A stretch of DNA of 41,152 nt from Clostridia bacterium. Its GTDB lineage: Bacteria > Bacillota > Clostridia > Oscillospirales > CAG-272. Below, piece by piece: positions 8,573 to 18,220 of the stretch (the stretch's first letter is position 1; each line of letters begins with the position of its first letter). The notes under the pieces are model-generated. The model did not search any database. It was not told the DNA's origin and saw nothing but the letters and a program-made list of their open reading frames with translations. The stretch lies in the NCBI GenBank assembly GCA_017517035.1, contig JAFXAN010000098.1, positions 1 through 41,152 of the forward strand, read 5' to 3'. The translations under genes and the position numbers were made by a program.

Positions 8573-10138
8573 TTGAAACTTATCGAACTAATAACAGATA
8601 TCGACATCGAATGCGATTTTGATGCTTGCAAATCAAACATTGAATTTGATGAACTTGAAATCAGCGGTATTTTTTCGGATTCGAGAAAGGTCGAATCAGG
8701 CTCTCTCTTCGTCTGCATAACAGGCATAAGATCCGATGGGCATAAGTATATCAAAGAAGCGGCAGACAAAGGCGCTTCGGTCATTCTTGCGGAAAAAGGA
8801 GTTCGGATAGACGAGATGATATTTTCTCGTGAAGACGCTCCGATTCTTCTGAGAACCGAAAACACAAGAAAAGCCCTTGCGTATCTTTGGAATTCATGGT
8901 ATTCAAGACCTGCCGTTGGGCTTAAGCTGATAGCTGTCACGGGAACAAACGGAAAGACCAGCGTCACTCATATGCTGCGTGAAATATTTGATACCGCACT
9001 CTATAAAACCGGTATTATCGGTACGGTCAAATGCTATTCGGGTGAGAAGCTTATCTCAATTCGCTCCGAGGACGAGAAAGCAAATATGACAACTCCCGAT
9101 CCGAAGGAGCTTTATGAGATACTTTCTGTGATGCGGGACGATGGTGTCAAATATGTTTTTATCGAGGCAACATCTCATGCTCTTGCTCTCGATAAGCTGG
9201 CACCGCTCCGCTTTGAAGCGGCGGTTTTTACAAATCTAACACCCGATCATCTTGATTTTCATAAAACCATGGAGGATTATCTTGCGGCAAAGATGAAGCT
9301 TTTTCATATGACGGATACCGCCATTATCAATGGCGACGATGCTTATGGAATGGCGATTGCGGCAGAGGCGGAAAAGGGTGGTTGCAAAAATATCAGGCTC
9401 TGCACCTTAGATGAGCATCAAAGATATGATTTTACAGCTATGAATGTTAAAAGCTTTGGCTGCGAGGGTGTGGAATATATTTTAAGCTCGGTTTGTTCTG
9501 TGTTCAAGGTCAAAAGCCCGATCCCGGGGCGTTTTACCGTTATGAATACTCTTGAGGCGGCAGCCTGTGCGCTGACTCTTGGGATAGATTGCAGAAGCAT
9601 TCGTGATGCCCTCCGTCATATGAAGGGGATAGACGGCAGATTTGAGCGAGTCAAACTCTGCTCGGGTGCGGATTTTTCGGTTTTTATCGACTATGCACAT
9701 ACACCCGATGCTCTCCGGAATCTTTTGCTTACCGCAAGAGATTTCAGAAAGAAGGGGCAGAGAATAGTTCTGCTTTTCGGCTGTGGCGGAGAAAGAGACA
9801 AAAGCAAGCGAAGCGAAATGGGAAAAATTGCTTCACATCTTGCTGATTTCACCGTTATAACCTCGGATAACAGCCGAAGTGAAGACCCACGGAAAATAAT
9901 ATCCGATATAACCGTTGGGTTCGATTTTTCTTTTGCGCGCGCGCAGGCGCAGATAATTGAGAACAGAGAAGAAGCTATATATTATGTCATAGAAAATGCA
10001 CTTAAAGGGGATATCATTCTCCTTGCGGGCAAGGGACATGAGGAATACGAAATAGACAGAGAAGGAAAGCACCCGTTCAGCGAGAAAAAAATTGCAATGG
10101 AGGCAGCGGAAGCCTTCTACGGACGCGGAAAAAATTGA
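8573..10138 (+). CDS. murE: UDP-MurNAc-tripeptide synthetase MurE (meso-DAP type)
   Basis: A 521-residue Mur ligase that adds the third stem-peptide residue to UDP-MurNAc-Ala-Glu in the cytoplasm. It shows the ATP loop GTNGKTS (124-130), EATSHAL and the C-terminal HTPDALRNLL block. The amino-acid specificity loop reads DNSR (432-435) followed by SEDP. Arg in this DNPR-type motif is known to recognise meso-diaminopimelate, so the wall is predicted to be DAP-type; Ser in place of Pro is a small departure. The start is TTG at 8573, seven bases after GGGGTG; the nearby ATG at 8569 is out of frame. The 123-base gap before it shows no convincing promoter or terminator. Confidence 0.95.
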   Translation: MKLIELITDIDIECDFDACKSNIEFDELEISGIFSDSRKVESGSLFVCITGIRSDGHKYIKEAADKGASVILAEKGVRIDEMIFSREDAPILLRTENTRKALAYLWNSWYSRPAVGLKLIAVTGTNGKTSVTHMLREIFDTALYKTGIIGTVKCYSGEKLISIRSEDEKANMTTPDPKELYEILSVMRDDGVKYVFIEATSHALALDKLAPLRFEAAVFTNLTPDHLDFHKTMEDYLAAKMKLFHMTDTAIINGDDAYGMAIAAEAEKGGCKNIRLCTLDEHQRYDFTAMNVKSFGCEGVEYILSSVCSVFKVKSPIPGRFTVMNTLEAAACALTLGIDCRSIRDALRHMKGIDGRFERVKLCSGADFSVFIDYAHTPDALRNLLLTARDFRKKGQRIVLLFGCGGERDKSKRSEMGKIASHLADFTVITSDNSRSEDPRKIISDITVGFDFSFARAQAQIIENREEAIYYVIENALKGDIILLAGKGHEEYEIDREGKHPFSEKKIAMEAAEAFYGRGKN

Positions 10139-10198
10139 TTTGAGAGTGACAGAAGAATACTTTGTATCACGGATGAAACGGAAGGAACTGAAATTGAA

Positions 10199-11641
10199 AT
10201 GAGATCGGAATTTTCACATACAGAGCTGACCTTTTCGCAGATAGCGGAGCTATGCGGCGGAAGGCTGATTCTCTCGGGACTTTGCGGCGATGAAAAGCCG
10301 AAGGCGATCTGCACCGATTCCAGAGAAGCAGATAAAGACACGATTTTTGTTGCAATAGTGGGAGAAAAGGTTGATGGACACAGTTATATGTCCACCGCTG
10401 CCCGGAATGGATGCCCGTTTTTCATTGCCACAAAGCAGCCGGAAATGGACACAGATAAGCCATACGGTATAATTCTGGTTGAGAATATCGAGAGCGCACT
10501 TGCGGCAATAGCAGGCTATTTTAAGAGCAGGTGCAGATGCTTCACCGTTGGAATTACGGGAAGCGTCGGAAAGACTACCACAAAGGAATTTGTTTATTCG
10601 GTGCTTGCGGAGAGAACAAAGACCTTTAAGACCGAGGGGAATTTCAACAGCGTTATCGGAATGCCCATGTCAATGGTGGAAATGCCGAGAGATGCGGGGG
10701 CGGCTGTTTTTGAGATGGGAATGAGCGGATTTGGCGAAATTTCGATGATGACAAATACCGCAAAGCCGAATGTTGCAATAATAACCACCATAGGTACATC
10801 TCATATGGAGCTTCTCGGCTCAAGAGAAAACATCTGCCGTGCAAAAATGGAGATCGCAGAGGGACTTGACGATAGTGGAATACTGATCCTCAATGGCGAC
10901 GAACCTTTGCTTCTTGCGGCCGATAAGTGCGGAAAAAAGGTTTTCTACGTGGGAATTGAGAACAGGGATGCGGATATGCGTGCTCTCAATATCAGAATGA
11001 GCATAGGAAAAACCACATTCGACTTGCTTTCCGGCGGCAGGATATATACCGATATAGAGATACCCGTTATGGGACATCACAATGTTTATGCGGCACTATT
11101 TGCTTTTTCCGTGGGCAGGATATTCGGAATGGATATAGATGCGATAAGACGCGGCCTTATGAGATATAAGAGTGCAAAAATGCGACAGAACATATACGAT
11201 CTTTGCGGAATAACCGTTATCGAGGATTGCTATAATGCAAGTCCCGAGTCGATGCGAAGCGCTATTGATGTTATGAATGAGATTTCAAAGCAAAGAGACG
11301 GCGCGAGAACTGTTGCGTTGCTTGGCGATATGCTTGAACTTGGTGAAAATTCACCGCTTCTTCACCGCTTGGTTGGAGAATATCTTGCAAGAAACGGCGC
11401 AGATATACTGCTCACATACGGAGAGCGTTCCAAGGATATAGCACTTGCCGCAGAAAAAACGGGGATGAAGGCAGAAAATATTTTTGTGAATCCCCGTGCA
11501 AAAACTCCCGAAATCAGCGGAGAAATGCTGCTCCATGTTTTGAAAAAAGGCGATATTCTTCTCGTCAAGGCAAGCCGCTCCATTGCGGCAGAGGAGATAA
11601 TCGAATATCTTAAAAGCAATAAAGACAAATTACCAAAGTGA
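10199..11641 (+). CDS. murF: UDP-MurNAc-tripeptide--D-alanyl-D-alanine ligase
   Basis: A 480-residue Mur ligase that attaches D-Ala-D-Ala to complete the UDP-MurNAc-pentapeptide. Motifs are GITGSVGKTTT (118-128), FEMGMSGFGEI, ITTIGTSHMELLGS and EDCYNASPESMRSAID, in the usual order for MurF. An N-terminal substrate domain (about 1-110) matches the murE-like fold. The ATG at 10199 follows AAGGA at about 11 bases. It lies 60 bases after murE and its stop region serves as ribosome binding site for mraY. Confidence 0.95.
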   Translation: MRSEFSHTELTFSQIAELCGGRLILSGLCGDEKPKAICTDSREADKDTIFVAIVGEKVDGHSYMSTAARNGCPFFIATKQPEMDTDKPYGIILVENIESALAAIAGYFKSRCRCFTVGITGSVGKTTTKEFVYSVLAERTKTFKTEGNFNSVIGMPMSMVEMPRDAGAAVFEMGMSGFGEISMMTNTAKPNVAIITTIGTSHMELLGSRENICRAKMEIAEGLDDSGILILNGDEPLLLAADKCGKKVFYVGIENRDADMRALNIRMSIGKTTFDLLSGGRIYTDIEIPVMGHHNVYAALFAFSVGRIFGMDIDAIRRGLMRYKSAKMRQNIYDLCGITVIEDCYNASPESMRSAIDVMNEISKQRDGARTVALLGDMLELGENSPLLHRLVGEYLARNGADILLTYGERSKDIALAAEKTGMKAENIFVNPRAKTPEISGEMLLHVLKKGDILLVKASRSIAAEEIIEYLKSNKDKLPK

Positions 11642-11652
11642 AAGGCGACATT

Positions 11653-12648
11653 ATGAAAAACCAGATCACCGTGATGTTAATTTCCGCAGCTCTGATATTT
11701 CTCTTAACAGTTCTGCTGTCAAAAAAGATAATTCCCATCCTAAAAAGCCATAAGGTCGGGCAGAAGATCCTCGATATAGGACCAAGGTGGCATAAATCCA
11801 AGGAGGGAACCCCGACAATGGGCGGAATATGCTTCATTCTGGCGATACTGATCGTTATGGCGGGCATTTTCGTTTACTTTGGCATAAAGGGAAGTGCTTC
11901 CTCGCTTATTCCGCTTGCGCTAACGCTGGGACTTGCAACAGTCAACGGTATGGTGGGCTTTGTTGATGACTATACAAAGCTTGTGAAAAAGCAGAATGAG
12001 GGGCTTCTTGCATATCAGAAATTTTTGCTTCAGGTAATAGTTGCGGTCATTTATATCTTCGTTCTTCACCGCACGGGATATCTGACAACGGTTCTCTATA
12101 TTCCGTATTTTGGAATCGAGTGGGATATGGGTCTGCTCTATTATGCTTTTGCGATCATTCTTATCACGGGAATCGTAAACAGCGTAAACCTTACCGACGG
12201 AATCGACGGACTTGCAAGCTCCATAAGCTTTGTTGTCGGTATTTTCCTCTGCATTCTTTCGATAGCGTTGGAAAACCTTTCGATAGGACTTACATCAAGC
12301 TGTCTCATCGGCGGAACGCTCGGTTTTTTGGTGTTCAATTTCTACCCTGCAAGGGTTTTCATGGGGGATACAGGCTCGCTTTTCCTTGGCGGAATGGTGG
12401 TAGGCTCAGCGTTCCTTATGAACAATCCTTTGCTCGTACTTATTTTCGGACTTGTATTTGTCATAGAAACCTTTTCGGTTATGCTTCAGGTTTTGGTATA
12501 TAAGCTCACAAAAAAGCGCATTTTCAAGATGGCACCGATCCATCATCATTTTGAAAAATGCGGCTGGAGCGAAATAAAGATCGTTTGTATTTTTTCTGCT
12601 CTCACGGCTGTTTTCTGCGCCGTGGCTTGGTTTGGAATCAGAATTTAA
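11653..12648 (+). CDS. mraY: Phospho-N-acetylmuramoyl-pentapeptide-transferase
   Basis: A 331-residue polytopic enzyme that transfers phospho-MurNAc-pentapeptide to undecaprenyl phosphate, making lipid I. About ten transmembrane segments alternate with the family motifs: TPTMGGICF, GFVDDYTKLVKKQNEGL, NLTDGIDGL, FMGDTGSLFLGG and the C-terminal APIHHHFEKCGWSE with the histidine cluster. I place the start at ATG 11653, seven bases after AAAGG; a GTG at 11638 overlapping the murF end is possible but less well spaced. In Bacillus murD follows here; in this window ftsW does, after 24 bases. Confidence 0.95.
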   Translation: MKNQITVMLISAALIFLLTVLLSKKIIPILKSHKVGQKILDIGPRWHKSKEGTPTMGGICFILAILIVMAGIFVYFGIKGSASSLIPLALTLGLATVNGMVGFVDDYTKLVKKQNEGLLAYQKFLLQVIVAVIYIFVLHRTGYLTTVLYIPYFGIEWDMGLLYYAFAIILITGIVNSVNLTDGIDGLASSISFVVGIFLCILSIALENLSIGLTSSCLIGGTLGFLVFNFYPARVFMGDTGSLFLGGMVVGSAFLMNNPLLVLIFGLVFVIETFSVMLQVLVYKLTKKRIFKMAPIHHHFEKCGWSEIKIVCIFSALTAVFCAVAWFGIRI

Positions 12649-12672
12649 ATAATATTTTTGGAGGTGCGAAAA

Positions 12673-13995
12673 GTGAATAACAGAGATGATGATTATTTTG
12701 TTAGACGAGTAGCACCAACGAAAAATGATGAGATAAAGCGCAGCTCTCCTGCTCCCGGGGGGCGAGACGGAGAAATTCGGAATGCTCCGAAAAGCACCGT
12801 TCCCGTTCCGAAAAACGAGAAAAAGGAAGAGCTGACCACCTCAAAAAAGGTTGTAAAAGCGCTAACATTTGACTATTTCGGAAAGCCTTCGGGCATAGAT
12901 TCCGTATTTCTCATTCTTCTCATTATGGTAATAGCTGTTGGAACTGTTATGAGCTTCAGCGCAAGCTATGCTTATGCGGAGAAAAAATATGACGACAGCT
13001 ATCATTTTCTCTTTGAGCATATCAAAAATCTGCTATTTGCTTTTGTTGTTTTTGTTGCAATGACATTTGCGCCTCCGGAGGTCTTTAAGGCTTTTACATA
13101 TGTGGTGAGCGTTGTTGCGATCATTTTGCTCATTTGTGTGCTGATCTTCGGTGAGGTAAGAAACGGAGCAAAGCGTTGGCTTGATCTTCCGCTTTTGCCG
13201 CTTTTTCAGCCCTCGGAGCTTGCAAAGCTTGCAATAATCATGATCTATGCAATGTTTTTTGCAGGGCAGAGAGAAAAGATCACAAGTGAAAAAAACGGTG
13301 AGTCCTTTATATACGGAATGATCTATCCCGGTCTTATACTCCTTGTTTTTGTTGGACTTATCTATTTTGAGCATCATTTTTCCGCAATAATCATCTTTGC
13401 AGGAATCGCTTTTGCCATGATGCTTGTTGGCGGAACAAAGATCCGTTGGCTTGCTTTGATAATCATCGCAGGAGTGTCGGCTATAGCTGTTTTGATATTT
13501 CTCAGCGGATATGCTTCGGGAAGAGTAAAAGTGTTCCTTGACCCATGGTCTGACCCTTCCGGAAAGGGCTGGCAGACAATTCAAGGACTTTATGCAATTG
13601 CCTCGGGCGGAATATTCGGTGTCGGTCTTGGAAACAGCATTCAGAAATTCGGATATGTTTCCGAGCCTCAAAATGACTTCATTTTTACCATCGTTTGCGA
13701 GGAGCTTGGCTTTGTTGGCGCATTTGCCGTTATGATGCTCTTTCTTGCACTTATCCTCAGAGGATTTTATATAGCGAAAAAAGCACCAAACAGATATTCA
13801 TATTATCTGGTTATGGGAATAATGATAAAGCTCGCTTTGCAGGTCGCTCTCAATATTGCGGTGGTTACCAAAACATTGCCGAATACCGGAATTTCACTCC
13901 CCTTTTTCTCTTCGGGAGGAACACAGCTTATGCTGCAAATGATTGAGATGGGAATCGTTCTCGGAATTTCGAGATACAGTCATCTGAAAAAATAA
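12673..13995 (+). CDS. ftsW: SEDS peptidoglycan glycosyltransferase FtsW/SpoVE
   Basis: A 440-residue SEDS-family membrane glycosyltransferase that polymerises lipid II at the septum with a class B PBP. A hydrophilic, charged cytoplasmic extension of about 70 residues precedes roughly ten transmembrane helices. Family signatures are GAKRWLDLPLLPLFQPSEL, LDPWSDPSGKGWQTIQGL (with an Asp matching the known catalytic region), FGYVSEPQNDFIFTIVCEE and LPNTGISLPFFSSGGTQL. The start is GTG 12673 with TGGAGGTG six bases upstream. FtsW versus SpoVE cannot be separated from sequence alone; position favours a divisome role with the PBP encoded upstream. Confidence 0.9.
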   Translation: MNNRDDDYFVRRVAPTKNDEIKRSSPAPGGRDGEIRNAPKSTVPVPKNEKKEELTTSKKVVKALTFDYFGKPSGIDSVFLILLIMVIAVGTVMSFSASYAYAEKKYDDSYHFLFEHIKNLLFAFVVFVAMTFAPPEVFKAFTYVVSVVAIILLICVLIFGEVRNGAKRWLDLPLLPLFQPSELAKLAIIMIYAMFFAGQREKITSEKNGESFIYGMIYPGLILLVFVGLIYFEHHFSAIIIFAGIAFAMMLVGGTKIRWLALIIIAGVSAIAVLIFLSGYASGRVKVFLDPWSDPSGKGWQTIQGLYAIASGGIFGVGLGNSIQKFGYVSEPQNDFIFTIVCEELGFVGAFAVMMLFLALILRGFYIAKKAPNRYSYYLVMGIMIKLALQVALNIAVVTKTLPNTGISLPFFSSGGTQLMLQMIEMGIVLGISRYSHLKK

Positions 13996-14015
13996 AGAGC
14001 CAATTTGGAGGACAA

Positions 14016-15146
14016 ATGAGAGTTATAATGACAGGCGGCGGCACGGGTGGTCATGTTAATCCCGCCATTGCCATTGCCAACACCATAAAGAGAAATATTC
14101 CCGATGCAGAGATCCTTTTTGTGGGGACGGCAAGAGGAATTGAGAATAAGCTTACAGCGGCAGAGGGATATCCGATAAAGCATGTTGAGATAAAGGGCTT
14201 CAAGCGATCTCTCTCTCCCTCAAATATAAAGGCTGCATATCTTGCTTTCGTTTCTCCGATAAAGGCAAAGAAGATCGTAAAAGAGTTTAAGCCAGATATC
14301 GTTATAGGAACGGGGGGCTATGTTTGCTGGCCTGTGCTCGTTGCCGCATCGAAGATGGGTATTCCGACTGCGGTGCATGAATCCAACGCATATCCGGGGG
14401 TTGCTGTTCGCAAGCTTCAAAAATATGTTGATAGAATATGGCTCAATTTTGAGGAGAGCGCAAAATATCTGACTGCGAGTGAAAAGATAAGACATGTTGG
14501 AAATCCGCTGCGTACATCCTTTGGTGCTATAAGCTATGAGAGTGCAAGAAAACAGCTTGGGATCGACGGAAAATATGATCTCTATATTCTCTCCTACGGC
14601 GGAAGCATGGGTGCGGAAAAGGTCAACGAGGCTTGCCTTTCTCTTATGCGTAATTTTGTAAAAGACAGACCGAACATTCTCCATCAGCATGCCTGCGGAG
14701 CCATCGAAGCGGAAGCATCAAAGGCGATGTTTGGGGAATTTGGACTTGAGGGAAAGGAAAATCTCATTCTCTCTGAATATATCTATGATATGCCACTCCG
14801 TATGGCGGCGGCGGATATCGTTATTTCAAGAGCGGGAGCTATGACGGTTTCCGAGCTTGCAATGATGAAAAAGACAAGCATAATGATCCCTTCGCCGAAT
14901 GTTACGGGCAACCATCAGTATAAAAACGCCAAGGTCATTGCCGATATGGGCGGAACAGTTCTTCTTGAAGAAAAGGAGCTTATAGGCGGCAGGCTTGAAA
15001 GCGAAATTGAAAAGCTTATTTTAAGCGAGGAGAAGCGAAAAGAAATGGGAAATGCCATTTCGGGATTTGCTTCCCCCGATGCAAATAAGATCATCTATGA
15101 TGAGATAATCTCACTTACGGGAAAGGGGGAGCGCGATAAGAAATGA
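14016..15146 (+). CDS. murG: UDP-GlcNAc--undecaprenyl-PP-MurNAc-pentapeptide transferase
   Basis: A 376-residue GT28 glycosyltransferase that converts lipid I to lipid II on the inner face of the membrane. Motifs include the N-terminal GGGTGGHVNPAIAIA loop, IGTGGYVCWPVLVA, HESNAYPG, and in the C-terminal domain SYGGSMGA and ISRAGAMTVSELAMM with the ATGNHQ-type loop (VTGNHQYKNAK). GGAGG lies four bases before ATG 14016. It overlaps the ftsQ start by four bases (ATGA), indicating translational coupling. Confidence 0.95.
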   Translation: MRVIMTGGGTGGHVNPAIAIANTIKRNIPDAEILFVGTARGIENKLTAAEGYPIKHVEIKGFKRSLSPSNIKAAYLAFVSPIKAKKIVKEFKPDIVIGTGGYVCWPVLVAASKMGIPTAVHESNAYPGVAVRKLQKYVDRIWLNFEESAKYLTASEKIRHVGNPLRTSFGAISYESARKQLGIDGKYDLYILSYGGSMGAEKVNEACLSLMRNFVKDRPNILHQHACGAIEAEASKAMFGEFGLEGKENLILSEYIYDMPLRMAAADIVISRAGAMTVSELAMMKKTSIMIPSPNVTGNHQYKNAKVIADMGGTVLLEEKELIGGRLESEIEKLILSEEKRKEMGNAISGFASPDANKIIYDEIISLTGKGERDKK

Positions 15147-16009
15147 CATATGAAAAAAGAAGTGCTTTGAGAAGAGATACTTCTCTTGGCGCAAGGGACA
15201 GGCCATATTATTATAAGCCGGATTTCGGACCTGCGAAAGCAGTTGGAAGCGGGAGCAAAAAGAAATTTATGCTCACAGCTTTGCTTCTTGTTTTGATAGC
15301 ATTTGTCATTGCGGCTGTGTTTATCAGCTTTTTCACCTCGTATTTTGATCTGAAGGGTATAAGCGTGAGGGGAATAATGAAGCATTCCGAGGAGGAGATA
15401 ATAGGTGCCTCCGGAATCGAATATGGCAAAAAGCTTTATGGGATCGGATGCGGAGATGCGGAGAAAAAGATCCTTTCGGCATATCCAGAAATATCCGAGG
15501 TCAATATCAGAAAGGTTCTTCCTTCGGATATCGTTATCGAGCTTACATATGAAACACCGGAATACTATATCTGTGTGACGGGCGAATATTTCACCCTTTC
15601 GGAGAGCCTTCGTGTGATTGAAAGGTGTTCCGGAAAAAAGAGCCTTGAGGCAATGGGACTTATATATCTTGAGTTGCCCGAGGTGAAGAGAGCGGTGACG
15701 GGAGAAAAATTGCAATTTTTCACCTCTGACACGGAATATATCGAAAATATTCTTGAAACACTCTCTGCATCAAGCTTTGCGGGTGAGGTCAACAGAGTCT
15801 ATATAGGCGGGAAATTCGATATAACACTGGCAAAATCCGGAGAATTTATGATAGAGCTTGGCGATTTCAAGGATCAGAGCCTCAAGCTTCTGATGGCGGA
15901 AAAGATCATGGAAACAGGCGCTTACAGAGGACAGAGCGGTGTCGTTATTGATGTTTCGGATGCCACTGAAAGCAGCGCAATGATAAGCAAAACGCTCAAA
16001 ATTGAATAA
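15143..16009 (+). CDS. ftsQ: Cell division protein FtsQ/DivIB
   Basis: A 288-residue bitopic divisome protein. A basic cytoplasmic tail (about 1-41) precedes one transmembrane helix (about 42-66) and an extracytoplasmic POTRA domain beginning FDLKGISVRGIMKHSEEEI and running to PSDIVIELTYETPEYYI. A beta domain follows. Length and order fit DivIB, which recruits FtsL and DivIC to the septum. Start ATG 15143 overlaps murG by four bases. In many genomes ftsA sits between this gene and ftsZ; here the 171-base gap holds only the ftsZ promoter and leader. Confidence 0.88.
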   Translation: MTYEKRSALRRDTSLGARDRPYYYKPDFGPAKAVGSGSKKKFMLTALLLVLIAFVIAAVFISFFTSYFDLKGISVRGIMKHSEEEIIGASGIEYGKKLYGIGCGDAEKKILSAYPEISEVNIRKVLPSDIVIELTYETPEYYICVTGEYFTLSESLRVIERCSGKKSLEAMGLIYLELPEVKRAVTGEKLQFFTSDTEYIENILETLSASSFAGEVNRVYIGGKFDITLAKSGEFMIELGDFKDQSLKLLMAEKIMETGAYRGQSGVVIDVSDATESSAMISKTLKIE

Positions 16010-16056
16010 ATTTCTTGATTTTCCATAAAAAAATCGAAAAAATTTCGAAAAAACTA

Positions 16057-16085
16057 TTGCAAAATCGTGGGAAATATATTATTAT
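16057..16085 (+). promoter_or_regulatory. Promoter of ftsZ
   Basis: TTGCAA (16057-16062), a 17-bp spacer and TATTAT (16080-16085) in the ftsQ-ftsZ gap, about 95 bases before the ftsZ start. The -35 again follows AAACTA. This gives ftsZ its own transcription in addition to dcw read-through. Confidence 0.7.
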
Positions 16086-16180
16086 ATAATATAGAGTAAC
16101 TATAAGTATAATAGTGTTGAAAAATCCCTCGAAGCAAAAGAAAAATAAAAATTCGTAATATAAACGTGGAGGACAAAAAA

Positions 16181-17428
16181 ATGAGTTTTGAACATGATGA
16201 ATCCTACGACAGCGGTGTGTGTATAAAGGTCATCGGTGTCGGTGGTGGCGGAAATAATGCCGTCAACAGAATGATATCCGCAAATATCCGCGGTGTTGAG
16301 TTTATCGCAATCAACACCGACCGTCAGGTTCTCAAAAATTCCAGCGCATCCAACCAGATCGTTATCGGTGAAAAGGTAACAAAGGGTCATGGCGCAGGAG
16401 CAAATCCCGAGATCGGCGCAAGAGCCGCAGAGGAGAACCTTGATGATATCAAGAAGGCACTCGAGGGTGCTGACATGGTGTTTATCACCACAGGTATGGG
16501 TGGCGGAACAGGAACAGGTGCCGCTCCTATCGTTGCGAGAGCCGCAAGAGAGATGGATATTCTCACAGTCGGTATCGTAACAAAGCCTTTTGCTTTTGAA
16601 GGTAAGAAGAGAATGGAAGCTGCTGAGATGGGTATTGCCAACCTCAGCGAGTTCGTTGATGCACTTGTAGTTATTCCTAACGAAAGACTGAAGCAGGTTT
16701 CCGAAACAAGGATCACACTCTTCAATGCATTTGAGATCGCAGACGATGTTCTTCGCCGCGGTGTTCAGAGCATTTCCGAGCTTATCAATGTTCCCGGATT
16801 TATCAACCTTGACTTTGCAGACGTTACATCTATCATGTCCAATGCCGGCTATGCTCATATGGGCGTTGGTGCGGCAAGCGGAAAGGATAAGGCAGAGCTT
16901 GCAGCAAAGGCTGCGATCTCCAGCCCTCTTCTCGAAACATCCATCAAGGGTGCAAAGGGAATACTTATCAGCATAACAACATCTCCCGATGTTGCCCTCG
17001 AGGATATCGACCTTGCATCCTCTATGATCTCAAGCGAAGCAAATGCAGACGCAACAGTTATCTGGGGTGTTGCCTTCGACGAGGAGCTTGAGGACGAGAT
17101 GAGGATCACAATCATCGCAACAGGCTTTGAAAAGAAGGATGGCGATGATGAGAAAAGAACGGTTAAGCCCTTTGTAAAGCCCGATGATGTCAAGCGCCCC
17201 TCTGCCGAGAAGGTTCAGGAGCCTGTAGCAGAGGTAAAGGCTGAGGAGAAGGTAGAGGCTGCAGCACCTGTTGCACCTGTAGCTCCCGTTGAGCCTTCCA
17301 TGGGTGATATCAACGAATATGCCGATGATATGAGCGGTGAAACACCGGTTTCGGAGGATGATTTTGATGAGATCATGAGCATGCTCCGCCGCGGACGCCG
17401 CCGTGATGATTACAGAGGCAGAAGATAA
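16181..17428 (+). CDS. ftsZ: Cell division GTPase FtsZ
   Basis: A 415-residue tubulin-like GTPase that forms the Z-ring. It contains [15 protein letters not shown] near the start, the tubulin signature GGGTGTG (107-113), [13 protein letters not shown] and the T7 synergy loop NLDFAD (209-214). A Glu/Ala/Pro/Val-rich linker (about 330-385) leads to an acidic segment and a C-terminal peptide [16 protein letters not shown], the site that usually binds SepF, FtsA or EzrA. The basic end RDDYRGRR is unusually long. Start ATG 16181 lies eight bases after GGAGG; the GTG at 16166 overlaps that site. Confidence 0.97.
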   Translation: MSFEHDESYDSGVCIKVIGVGGGGNNAVNRMISANIRGVEFIAINTDRQVLKNSSASNQIVIGEKVTKGHGAGANPEIGARAAEENLDDIKKALEGADMVFITTGMGGGTGTGAAPIVARAAREMDILTVGIVTKPFAFEGKKRMEAAEMGIANLSEFVDALVVIPNERLKQVSETRITLFNAFEIADDVLRRGVQSISELINVPGFINLDFADVTSIMSNAGYAHMGVGAASGKDKAELAAKAAISSPLLETSIKGAKGILISITTSPDVALEDIDLASSMISSEANADATVIWGVAFDEELEDEMRITIIATGFEKKDGDDEKRTVKPFVKPDDVKRPSAEKVQEPVAEVKAEEKVEAAAPVAPVAPVEPSMGDINEYADDMSGETPVSEDDFDEIMSMLRRGRRRDDYRGRR

Positions 17429-17445
17429 TTTTTTGAATATCTTAA

Positions 17446-17482
17446 CGGGATGCTGCTGCGGCAGCATCCCGATTGGATTTTT
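17446..17482 (+). terminator. Terminator after ftsZ
   Basis: A perfect 11-bp GC-rich stem (17446-17456 with 17461-17471) with a 4-nt loop, followed by ATTGGATTTTTG. It lies 17 bases after the ftsZ stop and directly abuts the ribosome binding site of the next gene, so read-through would be needed to express that operon unless an unseen promoter lies inside ftsZ. Confidence 0.75.
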
Positions 17483-17495
17483 GTTTGGAGATAAA

Positions 17496-18206
17496 ATGAA
17501 CTTTTCATTGTTCGGTGCCTTTGCAAATTTTGCATTGGTCATAGTCGGAAGCCTTGTTGGCTTGCTTTTCAAAAAAGGAATCCCCGAAAGAATATCGGGA
17601 GCTATAATAAAGGGCATGGCACTTTGTGTGCTCTGGATAGGAATTACGGGAGCAATAAAGGGACAGAATGCCCTTGTGATGATCTTTTCCATTCTTTTCG
17701 GAACTATCATAGGTGAGCTTATCGATCTTGACAGATGGGTAAATAAGCTGGGAGAATGGATACAGAGGAAGGTCGGTGACGGTCACGGAAATATAACCGA
17801 GGGATTTGTCACGACCACATTGCTTTTCTGCGTTGGCGCAATGAGCGTTCTCGGACCTCTCGAAAGCGGTCTGAAGCTTGACCACACAACGCAGATCACT
17901 AAAGGAGTGATCGACTGCGTCTGTGCGGCGATATATACTTCTTCTCTCGGAATCGGTGTTATTTTCTCTGCTTTTTCGGTTTTGTTTTTGCAGGGTGGAA
18001 TAACTGTTTGTGCCACATGGCTGGCACCTCTTCTTAACGAGACGACCGTAACCGAGATGACAGCGGTGGGATCACTGCTGATCATAGGACTTTCGCTTAA
18101 TATGCTTGGACTTACCAAGCTTAAAATTATGAATTATCTGCCTGCGGTGTTTTTGAGTGTGCTCTTTTGCAGGCTTTATGATATTATTATAGCCTTTTTA
18201 GGCTGA
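17496..18206 (+). CDS. DUF554 family membrane protein
   Basis: A 236-residue polytopic membrane protein of the DUF554 (YdfK/YqgA-like) family, with about seven hydrophobic segments. Recognisable stretches are the start NFALVIVGSLVGLLFKKGIP, FGTIIGELIDLDR, CVGAMSVLGPLESGL and SLLIIGLSLNMLGLTKLK. The function is not established; a transport role is often assumed. The ATG at 17496 follows TTTGGAG at six bases, and a longer frame would run back through the terminator into ftsZ. It is the first gene of a five-gene run to 22716. Confidence 0.8.
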   Translation: MNFSLFGAFANFALVIVGSLVGLLFKKGIPERISGAIIKGMALCVLWIGITGAIKGQNALVMIFSILFGTIIGELIDLDRWVNKLGEWIQRKVGDGHGNITEGFVTTTLLFCVGAMSVLGPLESGLKLDHTTQITKGVIDCVCAAIYTSSLGIGVIFSAFSVLFLQGGITVCATWLAPLLNETTVTEMTAVGSLLIIGLSLNMLGLTKLKIMNYLPAVFLSVLFCRLYDIIIAFLG

Positions 18207-18220
18207 TTTGAGGTGTAAAA

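Noticed and set aside
16100..17710. Long minus-strand frames (252 and 226 codons) opposite ftsZ and the DUF554 gene
   Set aside because: They mirror the strongly biased codons of ftsZ, match no recognisable domain and lack start signals.
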